DNA of 64,000 bases from Verrucomicrobiaceae bacterium E54 (GCA_022548915.1 JAKZES010000017.1:32975-96974), one strand, 5' to 3'. Positions 28,801-39,506 are shown, counted from the stretch's first letter. The notes: generated by a model not told the origin, from the sequence alone. A program made the numbers and translations.

Positions 28801-30282
28801 CGTCCCGCTGATCTCGAAGGTCGCAATCGCATCGGGCATGGACAGGCCGGTGATCGGGTCGCTGATGTCGAGTCCGTCGCGGTCCGAGGCATCGGTGGTG
28901 TAGCTCACCCGGCCGAGGTCGTTGACGATCCAGCTGGGGGTGGTGGTGCCGGCGAGGATGCCGCTGACATCGGCGAGGTAGGCGACCGCGTTGTTCTCCT
29001 GGCAGCCGACGAAGATGCCGTCGCCGGCATCGAAGACGATGTATTCCGGCTCCATGCTTTCCACGGTGCCGTAACGAATGCCGGTGAGGTCGGCGCCGAT
29101 GAAGTCGACGTTGACTTCGGTGATCGAAGCGGCCGGCGCGAGGTTGCCGGCGGTCACGGCGGTCAGGTCATAGAGCGAGACCGAGCCGTTCTGGTTCTGG
29201 GTGGGAAGACCGGTTTCAGTCGCGGTGTCCCATGCGTACTCGCCCTCGTTGGCCACGGCGCAGATGCCGCCAGGGCTGAAGGTCACCATGTCCGGGTGGT
29301 AGCCGGTGGTGGCTTGGCCGATGACCGTGCCGGTGGTGGCATCGAAGAAGACGATGGCTCCGATCTGCGGGATGCTCAGGCTGCCCGAGGTGTTGATCGC
29401 CGGGTCGTCCACCTGGACGGCGGCCGCGCCGAGTCCGGTGCCGCGCGGGTCGAGGGCGACGGAGCTGACCTCCTTGCCATTGGTGACGGCAGCAAGGACG
29501 TCGATGGAAAACTGAGTCTGGTATTTCTGGTTGCCATCGACCCAGTTCAGGATGGTCACGCCCCCGTTCGGGTTGTCGGTGACGGCAAGAACGAAGTCGC
29601 TGCCGATTTTCGCGTGCGAAACCACTTCCCCGGACCCTTCACCCGTGAGAATGGCTTGGTACAGGCTGACTTCCTCAGGCGCGGCCGGAGGCACCGGAGG
29701 CGCGGACGTGTAGGTGCCGATCGGGAAAGGAGTGGCGGCCGTGGCGTTGGTGGTTTCGCCAACGAGGGCACCAACTCCGCTGAAGCTCCAGCTGCCGATG
29801 GCGAACGTCGTTCCATCAGGACCGGTTTCATCGTTGCGGTAAGCCCACCCGTCCTCGTAGTCCCATGCACCCGGAACAGCATTGATGTCACCGAAGACAT
29901 CGATCACCGAGCCGTTCTGAAACAGCTCGATGGCGTCGTCGCCATTGATGCCTGCGGCACTGGTAGTGAAATCGGGATCAAAGCCGAAGAACGCGTTGAA
30001 CTGGGGCTGTTCGCTCGCGACGTAAAGAAATTGCCCGGCGGTCGCACTGCCGGAAAGCGTGAATTCCTCACCGTCAGATCCCCCGCCATTGTTGGCGGAG
30101 CCGATGCCATAGATACTCAGATCCGCGATGGCTTCGGTGGCATAAAGCTCAATGGCTTTCGGGGTGCCGCCCGACAGCGGCCCGTCGACAACTCCGGTGA
30201 TGATGAGGTCGGCGTCGGCAATACCGAGACCCACGAGGGGTGTCGCCGCCGCCAGGCGCAAGATTGTTCTGATGTGGTTCAT
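25849..30282 (-). CDS. Large secreted protein: lamin-tail-like, choice-of-anchor I and 5'-nucleotidase-like domains
   Basis: This 1,477-residue exported protein starts with a signal peptide (RTILRLAAATPLVGLGIADA). A lamin-tail-like domain spans about residues 25-135. A beta-propeller-like choice-of-anchor I region spans about 210-730. A metallophosphatase/5'-nucleotidase pair follows from about residue 735 (FNLTILHNNDGES, FAGDSLLAG, FAIGNHEMDFG, then ANGGGIRAAVPAGDIT). It ends after a calcium-repeat-like DRDSDGLLDQVEEALGTD with KQFYRLNADQP. The metal site departs from UshA: NDxH is NDGE and GHxH is GGDE, so activity may be altered. Probably a surface phosphate-scavenging or nucleotidase-like enzyme. 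Start ATG 30282. Confidence 0.82.
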   Translation of the reverse strand: MNHIRTILRLAAATPLVGLGIADADLIITGVVDGPLSGGTPKAIELYATEAIADLSIYGIGSANNGGGSDGEEFTLSGSATAGQFLYVASEQPQFNAFFGFDPDFTTSAAGINGDDAIELFQNGSVIDVFGDINAVPGAWDYEDGWAYRNDETGPDGTTFAIGSWSFSGVGALVGETTNATAATPFPIGTYTSAPPVPPAAPEEVSLYQAILTGEGSGEVVSHAKIGSDFVLAVTDNPNGGVTILNWVDGNQKYQTQFSIDVLAAVTNGKEVSSVALDPRGTGLGAAAVQVDDPAINTSGSLSIPQIGAIVFFDATTGTVIGQATTGYHPDMVTFSPGGICAVANEGEYAWDTATETGLPTQNQNGSVSLYDLTAVTAGNLAPAASITEVNVDFIGADLTGIRYGTVESMEPEYIVFDAGDGIFVGCQENNAVAYLADVSGILAGTTTPSWIVNDLGRVSYTTDASDRDGLDISDPITGLSMPDAIATFEISGTTYVVTADEGDARPDDSDIARAGSFASDADNLVAATPLYDAGSGPLSQPAFDALLQDNDELGRIDVLIDQSTNGSGELEDIVGLGTRGISILEFDPVTSSLTRVSHLPFESYLAQQDPERHNANDGGDPGEFDARSDNKGPEPEAVSVITLGAKTIAVVGNERQNSVVMVDITDPANPAPISYINNRDNGLFAPETVQTIAAADSPTGSELAIFGYEGDGVGSGISGGIGIYNLENSDSFNLTILHNNDGESDLFKYKDSADHGGIARFKTAMDAHHDFYTNIGHGVVEVFAGDSLLAGPEFQASLDSGAPGSRTFYDALALSRIGYDAFAIGNHEMDFGPDVLAEFIGDAQTTNPSLYLSANLDFTNEADMLAQQTAGNVARSAIVEVPTDGGAKKVGIIGATTENLPFITSPRDTIINAVAASVNSELASLQGQDVDAIVLVSHLQGLATDQDLVPNLAAGIDVIVAGGGDELLVNQTAVSPRSVYGPSAPASVIDTAVFAGDTIEGTYPTVSTATDLGGNNIPIVTGAGSYGYLNRVTLNFSGGGVSVESTSNPALIVSDSAEGTNGYAADADVASDIAPVQIFLDALAATVIGNTATTLPQSSDLVRSDERAVGNLVADAYLAKAQELAASFGVDSPQVAMANGGGIRAAVPAGDITLQTTFNVSPFGNFVAVVEDVTTADLKILLENCYSQTIDNDPTNGVDPVRSGAGTGRFAQIAGMEVVYDISKTAMVLPVAAPFSVSTRGTRIVSAKLEDGTELIVDGQPVPGVTVDIAMPAFTAAGGDQWFRYESNGTEYYTSVQYPYTALGVTDQQALADHIIALDGTANGTGPALDGNNAYNESIKDGRILTLSDRDSDGLLDQVEEALGTDPDVNEQDPAAQLAAIAAKEAADIQSGEDNVTGDPAAFDLYTETSILDLRMNGVMGAVDTGAGTATLNIDVFSTADLGAAFPSGWTKQGTQAVTVPAPPGKQFYRLNADQP

Positions 30283-30477
30283 GTTTGGTTTGGTTGGGTG
30301 ATCCGCACCTCGGCAGGATCGCCGCGAAAATGCCTGTCGAACCGGACGACGCAACGCCCCCTCGGCAAACAACTCGTCACATGACTCTTTCGTCACGTTC
30401 GCGAACACCTTCCATGCAGCGACACCGCCGGTTCGGATGCCCGATTCGCGGGACCACGGATCGGAAAATTGTCCAAA

Positions 30478-30507
30478 CATTCGCGTTCATTCGCGTCCAT
30501 TCGCGGT
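30478..30507 (+). repeat. Three 10-bp repeats just upstream of nspC
   Basis: CATTCGCGTT, CATTCGCGTC and CATTCGCGGT stand head to tail. The array ends 12 bp before the nspC GTG start and lies in the presumed leader. Function unknown. Confidence 0.75.
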
Positions 30508-30519
30508 TAAACACAACCC

Positions 30520-31755
30520 GTGGCCCGCTACGTCGTTTCCATCGCCGCGCTCAGGCGCAACACCGCCATCCTCCGCGAAGTCAAGAAGGCGGCCGGCTGC
30601 AAACTGGTCCTCGCCCTCAAGGGCTTCTCGTGCTGGAAGGCCTTCCCCTTCATCCGCGACGACCTCGACGGCTGCTGCGCGTCGGGCCTGTGGGAAGCAA
30701 CACTCGCCCACGAGAAGTTCGGCAAGGCGGTGGTCACCTACTCACCCGGATACATCGAACCCGAGATCGACGCCCTGCTCGAGTTCACCACTCATCTCGA
30801 CTTCAACTCGCTCTCCCAGTGGTTCCGCTTCCGGGAAAAGGTGATCGCCCATCCGCGCTTCCGGAGCGGTGACCTGCACTGCGGCCTGCGGGTGAATCCC
30901 GAGCACTCGACCGGATCGACCCCGCTCTACGATCCGTGCGTCCCGGGTTCGCGACTTGGAATCACCGCCGATCAACTCGAAGGCGCCGATCTCGACGGCC
31001 TCTCGGGCCTTCATTTCCACACCCTCTGCGAGCAGGACTCCGACGATCTCGAAACCACCCTCGCCGCCATCGACGTGAAGTTCGGTCATCTACTACGTTC
31101 ACCGCAGTTCACCTACCTGAACATGGGCGGCGGCCACTGGATCACCAAGCCCGACTACGACCGCGAGCGACTCGTCCGGCTCGTCCGCGGGACGCGCGAG
31201 AAATACGCCGTCGAAGTCTGGCTCGAACCGGGCGAGGCGGTCGCCATCCACACCGGCGTGCTGCGTGCCGAAGTGCTCGACGTCTTTGAAAGCATGGGCC
31301 ACCGCCACGCGATCCTCGACATCTCCGCCACCGCACACATGCCCGACGTCCTCGAAATGCCCTACCGGCCCGAGGTCTTCCTGGCAGAACCAAGTTCAGA
31401 GTTCGGAGTTCAGAGTTCAGCCCCCCCGCGGCCGGCCGTGACCCTCGGAGGCGAGGCCTACCTTCCCGCGAGCGAACCAAATCACTCTGAACTCGAAACT
31501 CTGAACTCTGAACTTATCCACCGCCTCGGCGGCCCGACCTGCCTCGCCGGCGACGTGATCGGCGACTACGTCTTCCCTCGCGAACTGGTCCCGGGCGACA
31601 CCCTGGTCTTCGACGACATGGCCCACTACACGATGGTGAAGACCACCACCTTCAACGGCGTCCCCCACCCCTCCATCGTCCTCCAGCACGAAGACGGGCG
31701 ACTCGAAACCATCCGCGAGTTCGCCTACGAGGACTTCCGGGACCGGCTTTCCTGA
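30520..31755 (+). CDS. nspC: Carboxy(nor)spermidine decarboxylase with an internal repeat-encoded insertion
   Basis: This PLP-dependent fold III decarboxylase makes spermidine or norspermidine from its carboxy precursor. It starts at GTG 30520. The PLP lysine is in VLALKGFSCWKAF, FHTLCEQ and MGGGHWITKPDYD follow, and the substrate-site cysteine is in LGGPTCLAGDVIGDY. At 411 residues it is about 30 longer than the family norm. The excess lies between EMPYRPEVF and HRLGGPTC and is encoded by a 122-bp element of inverted 7-bp repeats (31393-31514) that keeps the frame open. The catalytic elements on both sides are intact, so the enzyme may still work. Confidence 0.92.
   Translation: MARYVVSIAALRRNTAILREVKKAAGCKLVLALKGFSCWKAFPFIRDDLDGCCASGLWEATLAHEKFGKAVVTYSPGYIEPEIDALLEFTTHLDFNSLSQWFRFREKVIAHPRFRSGDLHCGLRVNPEHSTGSTPLYDPCVPGSRLGITADQLEGADLDGLSGLHFHTLCEQDSDDLETTLAAIDVKFGHLLRSPQFTYLNMGGGHWITKPDYDRERLVRLVRGTREKYAVEVWLEPGEAVAIHTGVLRAEVLDVFESMGHRHAILDISATAHMPDVLEMPYRPEVFLAEPSSEFGVQSSAPPRPAVTLGGEAYLPASEPNHSELETLNSELIHRLGGPTCLAGDVIGDYVFPRELVPGDTLVFDDMAHYTMVKTTTFNGVPHPSIVLQHEDGRLETIREFAYEDFRDRLS
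31393..31514. mobile_element. Heptamer-repeat insertion element inside nspC
   Basis: Left arm 31393-31420 is four tandem 7-mers (AGTTCAG, AGTTCGG, AGTTCAG, AGTTCAG). Right arm 31487-31514 is four 7-mers of the reverse complement (CTGAACT, CGAAACT, CTGAACT, CTGAACT). The 66-bp GC-rich middle is unrelated to nspC homologues as I know them. The insert is translated in frame. Whether it inserted as a unit or grew by slippage is not known. Confidence 0.7.
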
Positions 31756-31858
31756 AAGCCACGGGCATGCTCGATGCTCGAAGAAGCTGCGGTGAATTCC
31801 GGATGAATGGCTGAACGGAGATTGACTCCCGCGACGCGGGTCGCGTCCACTTCCCGAA

Positions 31859-32269
31859 ATGCGGAAGCACCTTCCACTCGCCGCCCTGATCGCATTCGGA
31901 GCGGTCTTCATCGGCATCATCGTCCTCGCCAACCAGGGCCGCGGCTTCTGGGGCTTCCTCCAGCAGATCCCCGGCGGCGACAAGCTCGGACACGTGGGAT
32001 TGGTCGGCACCCTCGCCCTGCTGTGCAACCTGACCCTGCGCCTCCGCACTCTGCCCGCGCCCTTCCACCGGATTCAACTCGGGAGCGCCCTGGTCGCGAT
32101 CGCCATGAGCCTCGAGGAGCTGTCCCAGTGGTTCCTTCCCACCCGCAGCCCGGACCTCCTCGACGGGATCGCGAACCTCGCCGGCGCGGCGCTGGCGCAG
32201 GTCGCGGCGATTCGAATGGTGTCGCGGCTGCGCCCGGAGCGCCGTACCAGTGCCCGAGCCGCCGAATGA
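31859..32269 (+). CDS. VanZ-like family membrane protein
   Basis: This 136-residue protein has four hydrophobic segments (LPLAALIAFGAVFIGIIVLA, VGLVGTLALLCNL, IQLGSALVAIAMSL, IANLAGAALAQVAAI). The VanZ-like signature GGDKLGHVGLVGTLA leads to EELSQWFLPTRSPDLLDGIAN. VanZ-like proteins are inner-membrane proteins of mostly unknown function; VanZ itself gives low-level teicoplanin resistance, but that should not be inferred here. It sits between nspC and speA with gaps of 103 and 60 bp and may share their transcript. Confidence 0.85.
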   Translation: MRKHLPLAALIAFGAVFIGIIVLANQGRGFWGFLQQIPGGDKLGHVGLVGTLALLCNLTLRLRTLPAPFHRIQLGSALVAIAMSLEELSQWFLPTRSPDLLDGIANLAGAALAQVAAIRMVSRLRPERRTSARAAE

Positions 32270-32329
32270 ATCCGTTCCTCCGCATCCATTTCCCTTCCAA
32301 TTCCGGGCGAAATCCCTTTCCTCGCGCCC

Positions 32330-34267
<1,938 letters not shown>

Positions 34268-34282
34268 TCGGCCCTCCGGAGA

Positions 34283-35335
34283 TCACGGAGCCGTGAGTTC
34301 AAACTGCCCGTGATCGGTGAACGTCGGGATTTCCGGTGTGCTTAGAAAGATGGTCCGGTGTCGCCCGAAGGCATTTCCACCGACCATCGAATCGCCTCCT
34401 CCGACGATCAGGTTGAAAGGAGAGCCCCCGAGACCCTCGGATTCGATCATGATCTCGAATGCCACCGGGCTGATCCGGTAGGCAAGATCGGTTCGGACGG
34501 TGAAATTCCCTTCAAAGAGCGGCGGTTCGCCCGGCTGAAGGATGTTCTCGTAGCTCCCCCCGAGGCCGCCGGAGTCGAAGTGGTAGATCAGAGTCCCCAA
34601 CCCGGGGCCGGTGAGGGTCAGGATCCGGTTGGCGAATCCGGACGGCAGGTCGCCCTCCGGGTAAATCACCTGCGAGCACTGGTAGAACCCCCTCGCCGCC
34701 GGCGTGTCGATCGCGATCCAGTCCGCGAAAGGCACCTCGTCCCAGGCGCGCATTCGCCGGAGCTGCGGCTGCCACCCTTCGAGATCATCGCTGCGGGTCA
34801 CCATCAACACGCTGGCCGCAACCTGGAACCGATTCATTTCCACCACACCGGTGCCGACCCGGATCGGCCCGCTCGCCGGCAAGACCTCCGGCAGGGCCAC
34901 CGCTGTCTCGTCGAATTGCTCCTCCACCGGCCCGGTCTTCCGAATGGTGATCCCGGTGACATTGGTGGTCGCGGGCGGGTTCGAAAGGATGGCATCGACC
35001 ACGGAACGCGATGCGGCCCCGGGCACCCGGCCGAAAACCACGTAACGGTCGTCACGCTCGGACAAGGTTGCGTTGCCGGTGAGATACCATGAACCGCCAT
35101 TCGTGTTCGGGCCCACGTTGTCGAGGGCCAGCACGTAGGGTTCATGCCTCAGGGACGCGGAAAACTCATCGGCAAAGCAATACCCGCCATCCTCGAAGGA
35201 CGCCTCCGACATCACCGCTCTCTGCCCATCCGTCACCCGGAACGCCTGCCCATCATATCGCGGGCCATCCACCACGGCACCATCCACGGAACGAACCCGG
35301 TTTGCACCGCCTTCTGCCAACAGTTCCCGGGGCGA
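34283..35335 (-). pseudogene. Cyclophilin-like secreted protein, apparently missing its N-terminus
   Basis: The reading frame encodes a diverged cyclophilin domain. LLAEGGANRV...GAVVDGPRYDGQAFRV matches the strand before the active site, and NVGPNTNGGSWYLTGN followed by DDRYVVFGRV matches the core of peptidyl-prolyl isomerases. About 190 further residues follow. No signal peptide or first strands exist; instead, upstream sequence in another frame encodes a beta-helix protein. The frame stays open to 35434, but the extra residues do not look like a protein. I read this as a remnant fused by deletion, or an assembly chimera. Key cyclophilin residues (FHR, QFF) are also altered. Confidence 0.55.
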
Positions 35336-36296
35336 CCTCGATCGTGTCGCCCGCATTGGCCGCGTTGATGCCACCTTGAATGGTGAAGGCCGGAAGACCC
35401 TGGGTGGTGTTGAACACGTTGGATGGATACTCAAGCCACCCGGTTGAGTCGTAAATCACCCGCGAAACTTCATTCCCGACAAGGACCGTGTCCAACCAGG
35501 TATTGATCTGGCTATTGCTCAGGCCCGAGCCGCCTGCATAGAGTTGCACCTTGTACGCCCGCTGGTCGTTCTCGATGACCGGCGCGAAGGTATAGTTGGT
35601 GATCGAGAAGCTCGGAAACGCTCCCGAGGAATCCGAACCGATCATGATCGCATTCTGGTTCGAGTTGCCAACCCGCTGCCGCTCGGGGTCGAGAGTCAGA
35701 TCGACCTGATCGACGTCGAGGTTTCCGGCGTTGTCCTGAATGTAGAATGCGTAAACATTTCCGCCGGTCAGATTGATGCTGCTGCTGGTGATCGTCACAT
35801 CCGCCTGCTGATTCATCTCGACGCCACTGATATTGGCATCCGGGAAGCCGGTCTGGGTGATGTTCAGATCATCCGCCGTGAGACTGCTGCCGGCGCCACG
35901 GACACTGATCACGTAGCGGGCCCCGGTCGGGCCGGACGACGAGACCGTCGACCATCCGCTGTTGTCGGAGGGGTCGGTGTTGGGGATACCCGAAATGGTC
36001 AGGCCGTTGACGACCACTTGCGCGCCTCCACGAATGTCAATCGCCCCGTCGATGGTGGCGTCATTGCCATTGATCGTCAGATTCTTGCCGTCGATCGTCG
36101 TTCGCAGGCTGTTGTGGCTGTAGGCCGCATCCACCTCAATCGTGTCGCCAGGGCTGGCCGCATCGACGGCGGCCTGAATGGTGTCATGATCGTCCGGGAC
36201 GTTGAGGGTTGCAGCGGCCGCAAGGAACGGGGCGACCAAGATCAGTGCTGCGACCATGAAGAACCGCTTCAGGGGGTGGTTGGTGGGGATGTTCAT
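35253..36296 (-). pseudogene. Right-handed beta-helix secreted protein, apparently truncated
   Basis: This 347-codon frame starts at ATG 36296 with a signal peptide (FFMVAALILVAPFLAAAA) and a pectate-lyase-like beta-helix opening (LNVPDDHDTIQAAVDAAS, PGDTIEV). Many short beta turns with Asn and Gly follow. Near its end the opening motif recurs (FTIQGGINAANAGDTIEVAPG), so a second beta-helix should begin. After APGT the sequence turns into a basic, non-helix tail (VGRRRCKPGSFRGW) that is the out-of-frame reading of the cyclophilin-like gene. The gene is therefore probably 3'-truncated at about 35330. Confidence 0.6.
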
Positions 36297-36903
36297 TGTT
36301 CTCGTTTCTCGTGTGGGGGTAACGGAGTGAGCCTTCCGGCAGGTGTGTCTCAAGCACGGAGGATTCCACTCCTTTGGGGGCCGTAGTATCTATTGAGACA
36401 GGATTCTCCCGTCAAAGGATGAAGCCCGAGCGGTCTAACGAATGGTTAGAATCGGGCCCCGAGCGGATCGACAATGACCGGACCCTGAGGAATCACTTCC
36501 CACCCGGGATCACAGCAGGCCACCAACCCACCCGAGATCCCTGTCGCCCCACCTCCAAGGATGGGTTCGGACTTTCAGGAGACCAGGTCAACGGTCGATT
36601 TTCCGCCTGATCGGCACCTATTTGGAGATAAGCGGTTCACTGAGCTGACAATCGTCCAGCAGGCGAAAAATCGAGGTGATTTCGATCGTTTAAAACGCGG
36701 CGATCGCTACAAGTGAAGCATGCAAGGGAGTGGCAGTCTGGCGCAATCGGGGGAAGCTCCTGTTCGTATCGGGGCGAGATGGATCCAACCGGCCATTCCA
36801 GCCTGCAGAATGCCGGATTCCAACTGCCCTCAAAAGACTCCCGACAAGCGGCAAACCCGTTCGGAGACGGGTTCAGACCCGGGCCACACGACTTTCTGAT
36901 CCA
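36297..36903. other. 607-bp intergenic region upstream of divergent beta-helix and LytS-like genes
   Basis: No convincing gene is visible; short open frames here have no start signal or codon bias. It must hold promoters for both flanking genes. A moderately AT-rich stretch at about 36610-36715 includes a CGATCG-rich segment (CGATCGTTTAAAACGCGGCGATCG). I cannot name a regulator site. Confidence 0.5.
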
Positions 36904-38778
36904 GTGACATCGGTTCGACCTGCAGGCTTTCTTCCCTCTCCCGGCGCGAAGGGGGGGGCCACCGCCGCGATCATCGCCGCGTGCGTCGCGCTTTCTTGTG
37001 AGCTCGCCTACTGGATGCTCCAGACCGAACCGAGAACGGTGATGCTGATCTGGCCTGCGGCGGGCGTGGGGATGGCCTTTTTCGCCCGTTACGGGAAGAG
37101 TGCGTGGCTCCCCGTGACGGTGGGTTACTGCTGGGTGTTCGTCCGGTGGCCAGAGATTCCCCTATCGGTTCAGGTTTTCCTTCCGATTTTCTACCCGTTG
37201 ATGGCATGGCTCACGGCCTGGCTCTGTTTCGGTCTCGGTTGGGCTCCGCGGCCTCATCGACCGCGCTCGACGCTGGCCCGCGAAAGCTGGCGTTTCATCG
37301 GGGCTCCGGTGGTCGCCGCGTTGCCATTCACGTTTCTCCTGGCCTATGCCTGTGAGGTCGGCGGACTGTTCCCGCCCGGGGAGTTGGGTCTGAGATGGAC
37401 GCAGCTCCTGGCGGCAGACATTCAAGGAGTGATGGCCTTCGGCTTCCTCCTCGTCGCCCTCTTGAACGACGATTTCCGTGCCCGTTCCAGCTGGCGGATC
37501 GCCGGTTCGATCGTAACGGGAGGCGGCGCCCTTGCCGTGATGGTCCTGAACTTCACCGACAACCTGATGCCCTGGCTCTCCCCGATCGCCAGCGTCTATC
37601 TTCCCTTCCCTTTTCTCATTGCCACGGCGTTTCTCCTCCGGCCCCCGGAAGTCACGTTGTTCATATCCGTCTGGTGCCTGCTTTCCTGCAGCCTGACCGC
37701 GGCAGGCCTCGGTCCCTTCGAAGCCCCGTCGGATTCCTTGAATTCCCTGGAGCTCGGCCTCTACAACGTGCTGTGCATGTCCACGGTCTACCTGCTGTCC
37801 TTTGCGGCAGCTAACCTGTCCGACCAGATTGCCCAGACCAAGATGGCCCTCAAGGCCAGCTCGACCCGCATGTGGCAATGGAGCCGGCAGCATGGCCTGG
37901 ACACGGCTGAAGCGACCCCGACCACCGACCCGTTCTTCTCCAACCTCGAAGGCCTGCCCCCCCGGGAGGTGCTCGCCAAGCTGAGCAACCCGGCGGGCAA
38001 GGCCGAATTCCCCGACTCCTGGGACTTTTCAACAAGCTGCGACAGCAGCCCGGAGTGTTTTCTGGCATCCTCCGGCTCGATCACCGAACGACGACGCGAC
38101 GGCTCCCCAAGCCGCGCCATCGGGCTCATCAGGGATGTCAGTGACCATCAACGCGCCGTGCATGCAGACTCCGCGCTGAGACAGCAGAAAGCCTTGCTAA
38201 AAAGCATCCAACTCCGATTGAACCCCCATTTCCTCTTCAACGCCCTGAATGCCGTTCGCTCAACCGTGCACCACGATCCTGGCAAGGCCTCCCATGCCAT
38301 CGACTCCCTCGCGCGTGTCCTTCGTGCCAATCTGCACAATGCGGATCGGCCCATGATTTCACTCAAGGAGGAGATCGAAAACATCCGCGACCTGATCTTG
38401 ATTGCCAGCCTGCGTTTCGCAGACCGCTTGAGTTCGAAAGTCGACTTTCCCGAGGAACTTGGCAACCGACCCGTTCCGCCGATGATCCTCTACAACCTTG
38501 TCGAAAACGCCATCGTGCACGGTGTGGAAAAGCGGGCGGCCCCCTCTTTCCTCCATGTCCGAATCCAAGAGCGGCGCGAACGCCTGGTCATGGAAGTTTT
38601 CAATGAAGGAGAACTGCCTCCGGCACCCCGGGCGGGTGAGGGGCTGCGCAACATCCAGCAGCGACTCGAGATTCTTTACGGCGGCGACGCGATTTTCGAA
38701 CTCACCATGCCCGAGACCGGAACGATTCAAGCTTATCTGGAAATCCCCACCGAAACCAATGCGATTCCTGATCGTTGA
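36904..38778 (+). CDS. LytS-type sensor histidine kinase with MASE1-like membrane domain
   Basis: This 624-residue sensor has seven to eight membrane segments in its first 300 residues (for example AAIIAACVALSCELAYW and TLFISVWCLLSCSLTAAGL), resembling a MASE1-type integral sensory domain. A short linker and a PAS-like remnant follow, then a His_kinase domain with LNPHFLFNALNAVRS (phospho-acceptor His), an N-box NLVENAIVHGVEKR and a G-box GEGLRNIQQRLEILYGG. It overlaps the response regulator start by 20 bp. The GTG at 36904 is the best start; the frame is open to 36730 but reads as non-protein there. Signal unknown. Confidence 0.85.
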   Translation: MTSVRPAGFLPSPGAKGGATAAIIAACVALSCELAYWMLQTEPRTVMLIWPAAGVGMAFFARYGKSAWLPVTVGYCWVFVRWPEIPLSVQVFLPIFYPLMAWLTAWLCFGLGWAPRPHRPRSTLARESWRFIGAPVVAALPFTFLLAYACEVGGLFPPGELGLRWTQLLAADIQGVMAFGFLLVALLNDDFRARSSWRIAGSIVTGGGALAVMVLNFTDNLMPWLSPIASVYLPFPFLIATAFLLRPPEVTLFISVWCLLSCSLTAAGLGPFEAPSDSLNSLELGLYNVLCMSTVYLLSFAAANLSDQIAQTKMALKASSTRMWQWSRQHGLDTAEATPTTDPFFSNLEGLPPREVLAKLSNPAGKAEFPDSWDFSTSCDSSPECFLASSGSITERRRDGSPSRAIGLIRDVSDHQRAVHADSALRQQKALLKSIQLRLNPHFLFNALNAVRSTVHHDPGKASHAIDSLARVLRANLHNADRPMISLKEEIENIRDLILIASLRFADRLSSKVDFPEELGNRPVPPMILYNLVENAIVHGVEKRAAPSFLHVRIQERRERLVMEVFNEGELPPAPRAGEGLRNIQQRLEILYGGDAIFELTMPETGTIQAYLEIPTETNAIPDR

Positions 38779-39457
38779 CGACGAAGAGCCTGCTCGTGAC
38801 GAGTTGGCAAGACTTCTGAGCGAAGTGGCCCCCGAGGCAGAAGCCAGGCAGGCCGCCAATCTTACCGAAGCCCGCAAAGCACTTCTCCTCGGGGGACTCG
38901 ATGCGGTCTTTGTGGATCTCGGGCTGCCCGAAGAATCGGGTTTCGATCTCTTCCCGGATGCCAATGTGGCCCAGGTCCCCGTGATCATCACCACGGCCCA
39001 CGAGGAACATGCCATCGAGGCAATCGACCGCGGAGCGGTCGGCTATCTTCTCAAGCCGATCGAGGCCGACAAGTTGTCACGGGCGCTTCTCCGCCTGAAA
39101 CGGTTCCGGATGTCCGGCGAACAGGATCAATCGCTGATTCTCTTTTCCGACCAGAACCACTACTGGCCGGTGCATCCTTACCAGATCGTCAAAATCCACG
39201 CCGACGACGGGTATGCGGAGATATCCACCCTGGACGGCCGCACACTTCTGCTCAGCAAGACCTTGAAGCAGATCGAGAAGCAACTCGAGCACAAGCAATT
39301 CGTCCGGGCAAACCGCAGCACGATCATCAACCTCACCCACGTGAACGTGATTGACCGCCTCAACAACGGCGAAATCATCGCGGACATGGGCAAGGCGGGC
39401 AAGGTGCGCTTTTCAAGGAGGCAGGCCAAGCTGATCCGGGACGGGAAGAGCTTGTGA
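38759..39457 (+). CDS. LytTR-family response regulator
   Basis: This 232-residue regulator has a CheY-like receiver (MRFLIVDDEEPARDEL, phospho-acceptor Asp in AVFVDLGLP, then the lysine in YLLKPIEADKL). A C-terminal LytTR DNA-binding domain follows (IVKIHADDGYAEISTLDGR, then FVRANRSTIINLTHVNVID). It overlaps the cognate histidine kinase gene by 20 bp, so the two are co-translated. LytTR regulators often control exported polysaccharides, cell-wall functions or bacteriocins; the targets here are unknown. The next gene is convergent. Confidence 0.93.
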   Translation: MRFLIVDDEEPARDELARLLSEVAPEAEARQAANLTEARKALLLGGLDAVFVDLGLPEESGFDLFPDANVAQVPVIITTAHEEHAIEAIDRGAVGYLLKPIEADKLSRALLRLKRFRMSGEQDQSLILFSDQNHYWPVHPYQIVKIHADDGYAEISTLDGRTLLLSKTLKQIEKQLEHKQFVRANRSTIINLTHVNVIDRLNNGEIIADMGKAGKVRFSRRQAKLIRDGKSL

Positions 39458-39506
39458 ACTCCCCCCGGTCGCTCCTGTTGGCAAGGGATCACGCTTCCCG
39501 CGCGCT

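Noticed and set aside
25834..30384. A 1,516-codon open frame on the + strand opposite the 5'-nucleotidase-like gene
   Set aside because: It is the antisense of a gene with clear domains. It is rich in Gly, Val, Asp and Arg from GC-biased third positions and shows no motif.
36374..36610. Short open frames in the gap before the LytS-like kinase
   Set aside because: No ribosome site, no codon bias and no motif; treated as intergenic.
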